Source of the DNA: Poecilobothrus nobilitatus
Taxonomy: Eukaryota > Arthropoda > Insecta > Diptera > Dolichopodidae
Length of the DNA: 64,000 bases
Assembly (NCBI GenBank): GCA_947095535.1
Contig: OX352774.1
Location: 178,620,200 to 178,684,199 of the forward strand
Reading direction: 5' to 3'
In this document: positions 23,117 through 34,520 of the stretch, in pieces
Layout of the letters: every line of letters begins with the position of its first letter
How positions within the stretch are numbered: the stretch's first letter is position 1
Notes under the pieces: generated by a model
Told to the model about the DNA's origin: nothing
Seen by the model: only the letters and a program-made list of their open reading frames with translations
Databases searched by the model: none
Position numbers and translations under genes: made by a program

Positions 23117-24286
23117 AAATTATAATATTATTAAAAAAAGTAAAATTTTTATGCTTCATCTAAGATTCTAAGTATTTGTCTGATATAAACAAAAATAGGT
23201 ATTAACTTTTGTTAAGAAAGCTTTAAAAAAAAAAATTTCCAGCACTGGTTCGTTAAAGATTATTAAAGCCAATTCTTTATAACTGTCCCTATTCAAAATC
23301 TAAATTATAGAAATTCCAAAATTTTTTTGTAAAAATTAAAAATTAATTTAAAATTCACTTTAAAATGAAAAATTCAATAAATTTTAAACTTACCTGTAAA
23401 CCCACAACATTTTTTAAACAAAAAAAGGAAAAACATTTTTTTTAAATTCCAATTTTCGACATATTACAAATTTTTTTTTTTTCTTAGAAATAAATTTGAA
23501 TTTCAAGTTTTTGTTTTTCTTATTCAAGTTTTTGAATTAAATTTGTGGGAATATCAAAATCAGTTTTTTGTTTTTTTTTTTTTCAATTCACTTACCAGAT
23601 GTCGCATATGAAAAGAAAAACCAATACAAAACTTATAAATGAAAACAAAAAAAAATGAGTTCTGTTTTTTGTTTTTTTTTTTATTTTTTTAATATTACAA
23701 AAATTGATTTAGAAATGAAAAAGAAATGTAAAGAAAAAAAAAGAAATTCTATAGAAAATAAAAATAAATTAATGGGTTCCTTAAACTCACCACTTATTAA
23801 TTCTTAGTTAAGAAAAGAAAGTTGAAATTTCTTTTTGCAGGTTATGGTGATTTTTGCTCTTTTTTTTTTCTTTGAAGGATATTAGTTGGATATTATTAGA
23901 AAGATATAGTTACAAGATCTTAATGTCCTTTTCCCTTTTATTTGATTTTTTTTTTTTGTTTTTTTGAAATATTTGACTTATTGAACTTTTTCTTTGGGTA
24001 TGGTATTAGTTAATTGGTTATAGGACTAAAAATCGATTTATTTTTAATTTAACAATTAATAAAAAAAAAATTGTTTTAGGAAGAAAATAGTAAAAGTAAT
24101 ACTATAAAAACTAAAATTTGCAAGGATTTTTTTAAGGATTTTCTACAAAACAGCTAGTTTTAAAAATTTTTTTGAAAATATCCAAGATAATCAATTTATA
24201 GTATCTCAAGCTCTATTTTATATATACTATATCCCGTTTTCCTTATTTTTATCCTTAACGTTTTTTTTTTTAGAACGATAAGAGTT
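23117..24286. other. AT-rich non-genic DNA
   Basis: Dominated by long A and T runs. No gene or repeat copy recognised. Confidence 0.65.
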
Positions 24287-24508
24287 GAAAAAATGAAAGA
24301 GTTAAAAATGGAGAAGTTAAAATGATGAAGCAGTTAAAAGAATAAAGGGGTTAAAAGGATGAAGGAATTCAAAGGTTGAAGAATTTAAAAAGATGAAGCA
24401 GTTAAAGGAATAGAGAAGTTAAAAAGCTGAAGGTGTTAAAACGATGAAAGAGTTAAAAGGGTCAAGATTTTAAAGAATGAAGGAGTTACAAAGGAGAAGG
24501 ATGATAGG
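24287..24508. repeat. Purine-rich minisatellite
   Basis: About a dozen diverged units of 15-19 bases with the pattern GAGTTAAAAGGATGAAG; the plus strand is almost entirely purine plus T in GTT. Stops in all frames argue against coding. Such purine-rich tracts can form unusual DNA structures, but nothing here shows a function. Confidence 0.75.
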
Positions 24509-26477
24509 AAATAAAAGTTCAACGTCTTTCTAGATACAAATGCTTGAAATTACCGAATTGTATGAACTTTCAGTTCTAAGTAGTAAGTTCTAATTAAGAA
24601 ATTTCATCCCTATCAAGATTTAATAACATATTGCTATGAATTATTCATTTATCTTTCTACAATTTAAATCCATCCTGTTATTACTAATATTTATTTATTT
24701 TCAAATTTTTTTTTTGTGTATTTTTTTTTTTTAATATTGGTTCCGAAAATATGGAAATTTTTAGAAATTAATAAAATTACTTTTTTTTTTTCTTAGAAGT
24801 TTTCTTATTAGTCAACTTTTTAGTCAGAACATGAATATTTTCTTATGCTTTTATTTGTTTTTTTTTTTGCTTAGAAAACTGTAATTATTATTTTACATTG
24901 TTTATGATACTGAATATATATTTGGGTAAGAAAGAGCAGGAAGTAGAAAGGATGAAGAAACGAAGTTCTTAATGAACAATGAGTGGTCAGTTTTATATTA
25001 ATTTTTCTGAATCAATAACAAAACATATTTTGTATTCAAATTCAAAATAGTAAACTTTTAGATAATTTGATCAAGCTGTCCATAGTTAAATTAAAAATAA
25101 GATTTTTTTTATTTTATTTTTAACTTTTTAATTAGTTTCTTCTTTTTTTTTTTATCTTTTTGTTTTTTAAATTACTAAAGTCCACTTATCCAACTTAGAT
25201 TGTTTTGTATGAACTACATAGATTGTTCAAGATCACTCAGGATCATATTTAGAAAAAAAAATTTTTTAATTTATTTTAAATTTATATTTAAATTTTTAAT
25301 GACATTTCAGATCAGGAAATTTTCCAGAAAATTCAGGACTATAATTTGTCTATCAACAAATAAATTAAAAAGAAAGTGGATTATCCTTTAATAGATTTTA
25401 CTATTGATGGTTTATTATTTTGGTATTTATTTATTTAAATTCTTTTTCTATCTTAGCATCTTTTACTAACCATCACATCACATTTTTTCAGGTTTTCACC
25501 TTTTTATATTAAAATAAGGAAAAGAGATAATCAGAATTTTCAAACTTTTATTATTTCACTTCACGTAAATTACATAATTAATCCTTTTTGAAATCTATTC
25601 TTAATTCTCTTTTTAAATCTATTCTCTATATAATATTATATCCTTGAAAGACATATATTTTAATTACAGGAGTTCCCAAAACAAAAACATGAAAAAAAAA
25701 TTAAATCTATGTCTATCACAAAAATTCAAAAAAAAAAAAAAATGAAAATTAATATTCACAACAAGTTGATGTTTTTAGACTAAAAAAGAAAACAAAAAAA
25801 AAATTGCGTATCTTCCAGTAATCCACTTTAGGTTTGTTATACTTTAATAATGTAACATATTTATGCTTATAATAATCTTTTTTTTTTTGGGTAAATGTGA
25901 AATTTAATCATTTTTAGACAATAAAATTTAAATCAATATTTAGAAAATATTTTTCTGTAACATTGAATCAGGAAACTTTTTTAAGGATTTCGAATATATC
26001 TGACGTTATAATTAAAATGAATACTTTAATAATGATTAATGAGTAACCTACACTTAAAAACTATACTTTTTTTCGTACTGTAAATTGAATTTATGAAATA
26101 TAGTATAATATCCTTGTAAAAACTACTACTATGTAAATGTTTATTTTATGCTATATATACACCTTGTAATATTTATATTTACATCGAAATTATATACAAT
26201 TATTATATACATTATTGTACTGAACAATTAAAATTGTAACCGAAAGATATTAAATTTCATGTCTTAAGAATAAAAATTATCCTTAGAAATAAATTAAATA
26301 AAATAATATAATATAATTCAGAATTAATTTATTCAGATCATGTCTTATTAAAAAGGGACTTTTTCAAATGGTTATTTTGATTTTTTGTTAATTTTTTCAT
26401 TATATTTTATCAATTCTTTAATATCATGGTAATTTTTAAGATTTTCTTTATTCCGATTAAATATTGACCAAAAAGAA
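24509..26477. other. AT-rich non-genic DNA
   Basis: Nothing recognised beyond A and T runs and short chance frames (for example 63 codons at 25200-25391). Confidence 0.65.
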
Positions 26478-27022
26478 AAACAAGGCACAACGTAAACCAA
26501 CGTTTTTTAAAAACGCACATTTCCAAAAAAATGTGAAAATAGGACTCTTTTGCAAATTTGAGGGTCTGTAAGTACGAAACTCTATATAACTAAGAAAAAC
26601 CGTTAACACACGTAAAAATATTTTACTGAAGTTTTAATTTTTAGGTCTTACCGTATCTAAAAATAGGAAATTTTCAATTTTTGAACCCTGATATAATAGC
26701 TCTTAAACAAGAGTTGGTATAAAAAAAATTTCTGATGAAACTTGTACTAATTCTATGTTCTTACTTGTCTCAAAATTTCAAGTTCCTATCGGAATTATGA
26801 AAAACGAAATATCATGTAAAATTTTGTTTTCAGATAACCGTAAATTTAAATAGAGTAAGTTTTAAAAAAAAGCGTATAATTGTAAATGCTTTACAATGCT
26901 AAAAAAAAATCCTTCCGAATGACGTTTTCAGATTGAAAAAATTTTAAGCAGAACATGAGATATATAGAGGACAGAGTGAAACTAATAGGCACATTTTTTT
27001 AAAATATTTTGGAAATGTGCTA
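26478..27022 (+). repeat. Dispersed repeat family C, internally deleted copy
   Basis: Shares GTAAACCAACG-TTTTTTAAAA, CTGTAAGTACGAAACTCTATAT, GATAACCGTAAATTTAAATA and CTTCCGAATGACGTTTTC with the copy at 18255, but the GGGGCTGTAG segment is gone. It ends ATAGGCACATTTTTTT..GGAAATGTGCTAAAAA. Homology with the longest copy begins at about AACAAGG (26480). Confidence 0.7.
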
Positions 27023-27148
27023 AAAATGGGCTAAAAATCAAAAATATGGCAACTAAATTCTTTGAATAAAGTTAAAGGTAATATTAAATAGAAAGGTAAA
27101 TGAAAACTGATATACATATTTTTAATACAATTTCTTAGAATTTATAAA

Positions 27149-27262
27149 GGCCTTGGACGCCTATTGGGTAAGAGGGTAAGACATACATTGTAAGAATAAT
27201 TTCTCCTTACAACATTTACAGAGGGACCTGGATAGGAAAAAAAATAATTTCCTTGTCACATT
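27149..27262 (+). mobile_element. tRNA-derived SINE (SINE1), copy 4, decayed
   Basis: Head GGCCTTGGACGCCTATTGGGTAAGAGG is a worn box A region. The box B segment is deleted. TTGTAAG..CTTACAA keeps a complementary stem, and a CATTTACAG word follows. The tail region has lost most body words. Confidence 0.65.
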
Positions 27263-28829
27263 TATTAAAAACCCATCAGACTCAGAAAAAATAACATCAG
27301 TTTCATTCAAAAAACCCAAACTGTTTCGGATTGGATTTTTAAGTGTAATAATAATCCCACTTACAGTTCTTATATTTTCTAAAATAAAAATAAAGTAAAC
27401 CATTTAGTTGCAGAAATTAGATTAATATTTCAACCTTCACCTAGTTTTTGAATAAAAGGTACACTTTTAAAGTACTTTTAATTAAAATTTTATAATTCCT
27501 CGCTAAATTAAAGCTGAAAAAAAAAAATGCAAAACAGTGATATAAAAACAAAATATATTCTTTGAACATCCTTTTTGAAATAAAAATTCTACCAAACAGA
27601 ATATTCAGTAGTAGGTCGTCGTCGGTCGTATAACAAAATTTTTTCTTTCATTTTAAAAATTAAATATTAAAAAAAAAAAAAAAAGAAAAATTTCCATAAA
27701 AAACTCAAAACCAATGCAATTTATCTACTTTTTAATTCAATAACTTTTATGGTTTAAGTGTTAAAAATGTTCACATAAACCACTTTATTTAAAATTTTAA
27801 TTTAAATGTGGCTATTGTATAATGCCCTACTTTAAATTTTGTGGAATTTTATTTATAAATACAAATTAACGATCTTTACTAAAATTTATTGTTTATTTGA
27901 TACATTTAATATTTTAAACCATATATATTTTTTTTTTTTGACCCTTTCATTTCAAATTTTGATTATTCTGATATTTTTTGCCACCAATAAATAAATTCAA
28001 TTCAAATATTTAAAATTTTAAAATGGAAATGAAAAATTTATATCCTTCATTGTATTATTACGTTCATAATTTTTTTATACACTTAAAATCTTGAACAGGT
28101 AACTGCTTTAATATGCTAAATAATGTGAAATAATAGGTGAAAAAAAAACTAAAAGGGAGCAATTGAAAGAACATTTGCAAGAGTGTTAAAATTGACAAAT
28201 AATATTTTTCAAATAAATATGTACACATATATGTATATAGTATAGGCAAAAAATGTCCTTTTTTAACAAATAAAAATATTTGACTAGGTAGTTTAATAAA
28301 GTTATAAATATTTTTTTCCTTATGCGTTAAAAGAAAAGCTATTAAAATTGATGATGATTACATTTTTAATTTACACAGGTTTTAGGAGATTCATTCATCA
28401 TAATTCTGCAAACTTTAAATCTATTTTTACTTTGTAGCAGAATATACGTAAGAAAACAGTATAATAGTACTAAAGAACCCTTATCCTTTTGTTTCGTCAA
28501 AAGAGAAGCTTGTGTTTAGTTAGTTAGAGAGTCACACGTTAATAGAGGAATCGAGTATGTACCACTGTCTTTTACAAATATTATTTCATAACAATTTTTA
28601 GTTTTCATTTATTTAGTTTATTAGGATATTTCTTGTGCTATAAAAAAATAGTTTTGTTTTATTTTTGTTTTTGCACAAGTGCGGATGGAAAACTTCAAAA
28701 ATAATCCAACGGTACTGAACATACATATATGGTTCCTCCAAGTTGTTTTGGATTTTTACCGACCAATACCACCATCTTTAAAACTGATCTTTAGGATGGA
28801 ACCTTGAATACGAATACCCTGTTCAGCTT
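27263..28829. other. AT-rich DNA with one less AT-rich patch
   Basis: No gene recognised. The patch at about 28680-28850 contains a 40-codon plus-strand frame (28685-28807) that includes IWFLQVVLDFYRPIPP; it is not AT-driven in composition, but I recognise no family and no splice sites flank it cleanly. Confidence 0.5.
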
Positions 28830-29165
28830 TGGGAATAAAGATATAGAAAGGATTTTTAGGAAAATAAAGAATTATGGAAGATGAATAGAAACATTTCGAG
28901 CGAAATGTGAAAGAAAGATGTTAATGTTCATTTTAAACTTAATTAAAACGTTCACATTTAAATTAAACTTTAGAATAGGAATTAATTACAAATGTATTTT
29001 ATGGTTTTGATGATAAGGATGTGTGGAAGAATTTTTATGGAAATAAGATTTAGATTATTTAGACCTATGGAAGATAAGTAGGAACATTTAGAGAAAAATT
29101 TAAAAAACAAATGTTAGTGTTTCTTTTAGACTTAACTTAATTGTATACATATGAGTTAACAAATT
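28830..29165. repeat. Diverged tandem duplication, two units of ~165 bp
   Basis: Unit 1 (about 28830-28975) and unit 2 (about 29005-29165) share, in order, GAATTTTTA/GGATTTTTA, GGAAAATAA/GGAAATAAG, TATGGAAGAT-AATAG/TATGGAAGATAAGTAGG, ACATTT-GAG, and ATGTTA-TGTT, followed by TTTTA-ACTTAA. Divergence is high, so the duplication is old. No coding content. Confidence 0.55.
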
Positions 29166-30657
29166 AAGTTCTTTTCATTTCCGTTCAAATAATTGAAAAA
29201 CATTTTCAAAATCTTATAAACTTTAGCCAATTCTAAAAAAAAAAAATATTTCCTTCAAAATATTGTGAAAGTGTTAGAGCTGGAAATGTAAAAGTTTTTT
29301 TTGTTAGGATCAAAAGGACAAGAAGAATTTTTAAAAAAAATTTAATTTAAATTTATAAAAACTTTTCTTTTGCATAATTCTTGTTTAAATTCTTTAAAGT
29401 TTTTATATTATTTTACAGTTAAAACAATTAGGAAAAAAATTAACTATCATAAAAAAAATAACCGTTAAAATCAAATTATATTTGCAACAGGATATTTTAT
29501 TTTTTTTGTTGTTTATTTATTGTTATTTTATGTAATAATTTTAAATGAAAATAAATAAGCTTTTCCAGTACAATGAACTTAAAGAACCACCTGTTGATTC
29601 AAAATTGTGTAAATGTGTAACAAAAGCGTTTTAGTTATTTTATTAAGAGAAGAATTTTTAAAATAGAGAAAGTTTAATTTTATTTTGTAAGTACCTAAAA
29701 CAAAAAAAAAAAAAAACTAGGTTACCTACTAGAATATTGTGATGTAAATAAGGATTTCATAATACATATATAGTATAAATAATATTTAAATCTTTAATTC
29801 TAGAATAAATACTGATATAAAAGCTTTACAGTAATTCGTTATATTAAGGATTTTTTTTGAATTTTTTGTAATATAAAAATTAAATTTATTTTTAATATTG
29901 TTCAAAATTAAACAATAGTCGTAGTAAAATCTATTAAAACATACTTAAATTTGTGCTAATACTAACACTTAAATTACACATTTTAGTTACAATTTAGTTT
30001 TGAAGATTTAATTATAAAAATAATACCTTCAGATTTTTCTATTGAATTAACCTCCTTAAAATAATATCAAAGCAGTAAGTTAAAAATCGAAATTTTCAGT
30101 TGCTGTTAAATATGCACAATTTTTTAGACTTTAAGTATGTACATAACCATTTCTAATGCAAATAATATTTTGAAAGCTTTTTTGCAACTTTAAAATAATA
30201 TCAAAATCTGTTTAAAGAGAAACAAAAAACCCAAAATTCTGTTAATAAATAAAAAATAATAGTCTTTTGAACAGCTTATTTTCAATGTATGTACCTACCT
30301 ACAGAAAAATATCTGAATATTTTTTACATAAAACAAAATCCACTTTTTAATCATATACATAAAATCTGTAAAGAATAAAAGGACTTTTTTCTTTTAGCTC
30401 TTTTTCTATAACTACGAAATATGAATGATCTAAGCAGAAACAAAAACGAAAAAATAATTTCCTTAAAGCTTCTGTTAATACTTTAGTTCTTCGTGAACCT
30501 TTGCAGGATTTGGTTGGCCATACAAATATTGTCGTAAAAAAAAAAAAAAAATTATTTATTTTAAAAACCGATATCCTTTTGATCCTTTTAAAAAGCGGTA
30601 TTAGTAATCGACATAAAAAAAGAAGAGAAAAAAACGTGTTACACGGAATAACGCAAG

Positions 30658-30690
<33 letters not shown>

Positions 30691-32629
30691 CGTACTTACG
30701 TATTTCTATATAGCCAAAGTCACGTTCTAATATAGTTATACTAATATTAGAACACGTTTTATATTTTTTATTAGAAAGTGGTTTATGTTTTCTCTCTAAG
30801 GAAAGTATTTTTATTTAAATAACTGAGTGTGTTATTTGTTTTTTTTTTTTTTTTTTTTTCTGGAAAAATGAAAAATTATTTTTCCTCTCTGTATGTGTTA
30901 TAATTGTCGTAAATTTAATATAATTCATTATAATCAGTGTTAATAATAAGTTATTTGTTTTTCTTGGGATTTGATTATTTTTTTTTTTTTACATTATATA
31001 TATGTATATACATATATATTAATATGATTTTAATATTAAATAAGTCAAAGCTATTTAAATCAAATTAGAATAACAAAAATGCATACATTGATCAAGAAAA
31101 ATGTTTAATTTGAAAGTCTATAGAAATATTTAAAATATAAGAGAGATTGCATACTTTTAGGGCAAAAAAAATAATAATTTGGCAGTAAAATATAAATTCA
31201 AAGGATTAATGAAAAAATCAATTAAAAAATTTACAAAATAAATAAAAAAATAAATTAATAAAATTTACTCTTAAATTTAAAAGTTATCTAAAAAAGGTAA
31301 AAGTTTTGAAGGTTTTGGTTTGTTAAGAATTTCATTTAATAGATGATTTTGAAGGCAACACAGTTTCTTTTTCTTATGTTTATGGAAAAGACATTCTTAA
31401 CATGAATTTGAAAATTTCCAATAAAATAAATTTTTATTTTTTCCTAATTGAGATAAATATATATATGTTTATCGTACAGAAAATGTGTCAGAAAAATAAT
31501 AATCAAATTAAAAAATTGAAATTTTGTTTTCTTGATAATAAAATTTTTAGAAACAGTTGAATTTAAAAGTTTTTAAAAAATTCAATTAAAAAAACAAAAA
31601 AAGAAAAAATAAAAATTTAAATAGAAAAAAAACCAATAATTGAAATTGAAAATTTTATAAAGTTTAATGATATTTAAAAATTTTTTAATAAAGTTTCACA
31701 TTTGGTTTTAGTTTTTTGGTTTTTTTTTTTGTTGTTTTAAGTTTCAGGAACATGAATATTTAAAAATGAATTTTGTGGTTTTGTGTTCTATTTTGAATTT
31801 TAATAAATAAATAAATTTACTAGGAATTTAAAAGGACTATTATGGTTTTCTTTGGTTTTATTTTAACCAAATTTTTACCAATATTATGGAATATAAGAAT
31901 TTCAAAAAAAAATTTCAATTTTGAATTGGTAGATGAGAAAAATTTTGACTAAATTTTTCTAATAAAAAAAAGGAAAACAATGTAATATTAATAAATTTCT
32001 ATATAAATATAAAATAATAATATGTAATAGCATATGTATTCTTTACAATTGTTGGAATATATTAAATAGAATCAATTCGAAACTAAATATATTTTAATGA
32101 GGTTTTATTTTTCTGAAATATGAATTAGAATCTAGAAAATAAATTCATCATTCATTTGTTTTTTTTTTTTTTGGGAAATATGAAATTTTCTTTAGTTAAA
32201 AAAATTAAATTTGTTTTCTAATAATTTTTAATAATTTCTTCTTCACAAACTATGAAATTAAGTAGATTCTATTTAGTACAAAATCAACTTAAATGTCAAG
32301 GATTCACAAACGTTTTTTAAAAATTAGAACATAATATTAATCATATTATTGTTTTGATACAGTCTATAAGTTTAAAAGTTTTAAATAAAAGAAACTAAAG
32401 ATACAGTATCTTTAATGCAATATACAAGATCAAACACATAACGGAATGGCAAATAGTATACCTTAGAAGGTTTTGAAGATTAATGGTAAAACGTAAAAAA
32501 CTAAAAAAAAAAAGATTGACATTAAAATATTTGAATTTTCATCCATTTAAAATTAATAATTTAACGAATCTCTCATTATATAATTAGGTATAGCTTTTTA
32601 TGATTTTGAGTACTTCTCTTTTTAAGTTT
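29166..32629. other. Long AT-rich non-genic DNA with a (TA)n tract
   Basis: A (TA)n microsatellite of about 28 bases lies at 30660-30688. Nearby, ATTAGAAC/GTTCTAAT words at about 30725-30755 form a loose inverted repeat. No gene or recognised mobile element in this 3.4-kb stretch. Confidence 0.65.
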
Positions 32630-32806
32630 ATTCCTCTGCCACATAAATGTGACAAGAAAATTACGCAGCCTTTCCTTCTCAGGCGTGCCTGTAAATGTTG
32701 TAAGTGGAAAATCTCCTTAAGATATGTGTGGAATTCGAACTCACACTCCCTTTGCTATTTACAGTGTATTTTATACACTCTTACTCACTAGGTCACCGAT
32801 ATCCCC
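32630..32806 (-). mobile_element. tRNA-derived SINE (SINE1), copy 5
   Basis: Minus-strand copy: head GGTGACCTAGTGAGTAAGAG at the right edge, box B GAGTTCGAATTCC near 32735, body words CAGGCACGCCTGAGAAGGAA and TTATGTGGCAGAGGAATAAA at the left edge. The GTCGTAAG stem is decayed. Confidence 0.8.
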
Positions 32807-33306
32807 TTTTAATATTAAAACAAGACAAATAAAAACAAATCAAGGGTTATGAAAAAAATATTTTAAATAATAAATACAAAAAATTGAAATATCATGGATG
32901 AAGGAACTACTTAATATCGATGTGATTTTAAGAAAATTTAGTACCCAATCTGTATTTTGTTTCAAAGACATATTTTTGAAAAGTATAGGAATTTAAGAAC
33001 AAAATGCATTTAATTTTCGAAATCAAAAGTAATTGTGAACGTACTATAAGTCAAATTTCATTGAATACCTACTTAAATAAATTAGTCTCGTTTTATTTTT
33101 TAAGTTTATATGTACTATTATCAAAATAATAAAATTTTTTTTTTTTGTTTCTACATTTACTTCATGATTTTATTTCAGATCAGGGTATAATTAGTTCCTA
33201 TAATACCAAATTGATAAAATTATATATTTTTTTTTTAAATTTAATTTACTTAAATAAATAATTTTGAATCTGATGTAAATTTTATATGCCAGAAAACAGT
33301 ATATAC
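32807..33306. other. AT-rich non-genic DNA
   Basis: Nothing recognised between the SINE head and the inverted-repeat element. Confidence 0.6.
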
Positions 33307-34009
33307 GCCCTGATTTCGATAGTCATTTCATAAAAATGAAAATGAAAAATTTCATTTCATTTTAATAATTTTTTTGCGATTTCGATAGTCGGGCAAAATG
33401 AAATGGAATTTAAAATTAAACAGATTTATATTTTTTTTTTAAACCGGCAATAATTTCTTATTTTGAGGTTTTGACTATACAAAGAAAAGCTATAAGTAAA
33501 AAATTAAGATTTAAAACACGTAGTTTCCAATACTGTAATAGAAAAAAAGCAAAAAATTAAAAAAAGCGCCGAAAAGTGATTCCTTAGTTTTTGGGTTCTG
33601 TTTTTTGGGGCGGGCTTAAAAGTTGAACATTTTTATTTATTTTTTATGATATTTAAATTTTACTACAAAATCGGTAAGTACTGAGTATCTTGTTTTTAAT
33701 CATGTCGGAACGACTTCTAATTCACAAATTAATGGGCTTACTTGCAACCTGTGCTATCGCATAGTCATAGGTTACTTATAAAAATGCCTATACTAACATA
33801 AATATAAATAAAATACTTCATAATTTTTTCCTAAATCCATTTTTACAAGCACTCATTTAACAATTTCAAAATGAGAAAATTTGACGTTTTAAATGAGATA
33901 TTCATAAAATATGACTATCAAAATCAGCTTCTTTTCATTTTTTATGACTATCGAAATCAAAAATTTTGTTTTTCATAAAAAATGAAAGTGTTATTACTAT
34001 CGAAATCAG
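33307..34009. mobile_element. 703-bp inverted-repeat element with iterated GATTTCGATAGT
   Basis: Perfect 17-base terminal inverted repeats, GCCCTGATTTCGATAGT at 33307-33323 and its complement ending at 34009. The same word recurs inside: GATTTCGATAGT near 33377, and the complementary GACTATC-AAATC near 33920 and 33948, giving five copies that point inward from both ends. Runs of TCATTTT/AAAATGAAA lie beside each. No transposase frame. Target duplication is unclear, so the superfamily is open. Confidence 0.8.
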
Positions 34010-34319
34010 GGCCATTGTATCTAAGAATCAATATTGTAATAATAATTTTCCTTTACTCTAAGAGCCAAATTTTGATTAAAAACAGCAACAAAATTTACCA
34101 TCTTTTGTAACAATTTTTGTTTTAAGATAATTCTATATTTTATTCTTACTTCTGATATTGATAAACACATATTTTACCTTTCCAACCCCATTAGAATCAT
34201 AGGACATTCACTAGTTCGCCTTTTATTCATCTTTGATTAAGCTTTAGTTTCATTATAATCATTATTTTCACTAAGCCGTTGATTAATCAGCTATTGTAAC
34301 TATTGTATTGTAATTACTG

Positions 34320-34520
34320 TACTGTAAATACTGTAACACAAATATTGTGCGCCATCTATTATCAAATACAAAAATGATTTATTTTTTCTTAATTTTATAT
34401 TGCGATATTAATTTTTACGATACAATACGATTATAAATTACTTGCATATCATCTGACGAGGTTTTGAACACATTATCTTTCGATTTTGAAGGACGGTCAC
34501 TTAATCACTACATCAATAAT
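34320..34520 (-). mobile_element. tRNA-like SINE relic (third type)
   Basis: On the minus strand GTAGTGATTAAGTGACCGTC resembles a box A region and GTGTTCAAAACCTCGTC, about 35 bases on, resembles box B. The downstream part contains GATGGCGCACAA and an AT-rich tail. Box spacing and similarity are acceptable but no second copy is present here to confirm it. Confidence 0.4.

Noticed and set aside
24287..24508. CRISPR-like spaced repeat
   Set aside because: Units are adjacent and diverged, without unique spacers, and the genome is eukaryotic.
30505..30535. Possible micro-exon after CTTTGCAG
   Set aside because: The polypyrimidine tract is poor, the donor is weak and the piece is only about 26 nt; nothing distinguishes it from chance.
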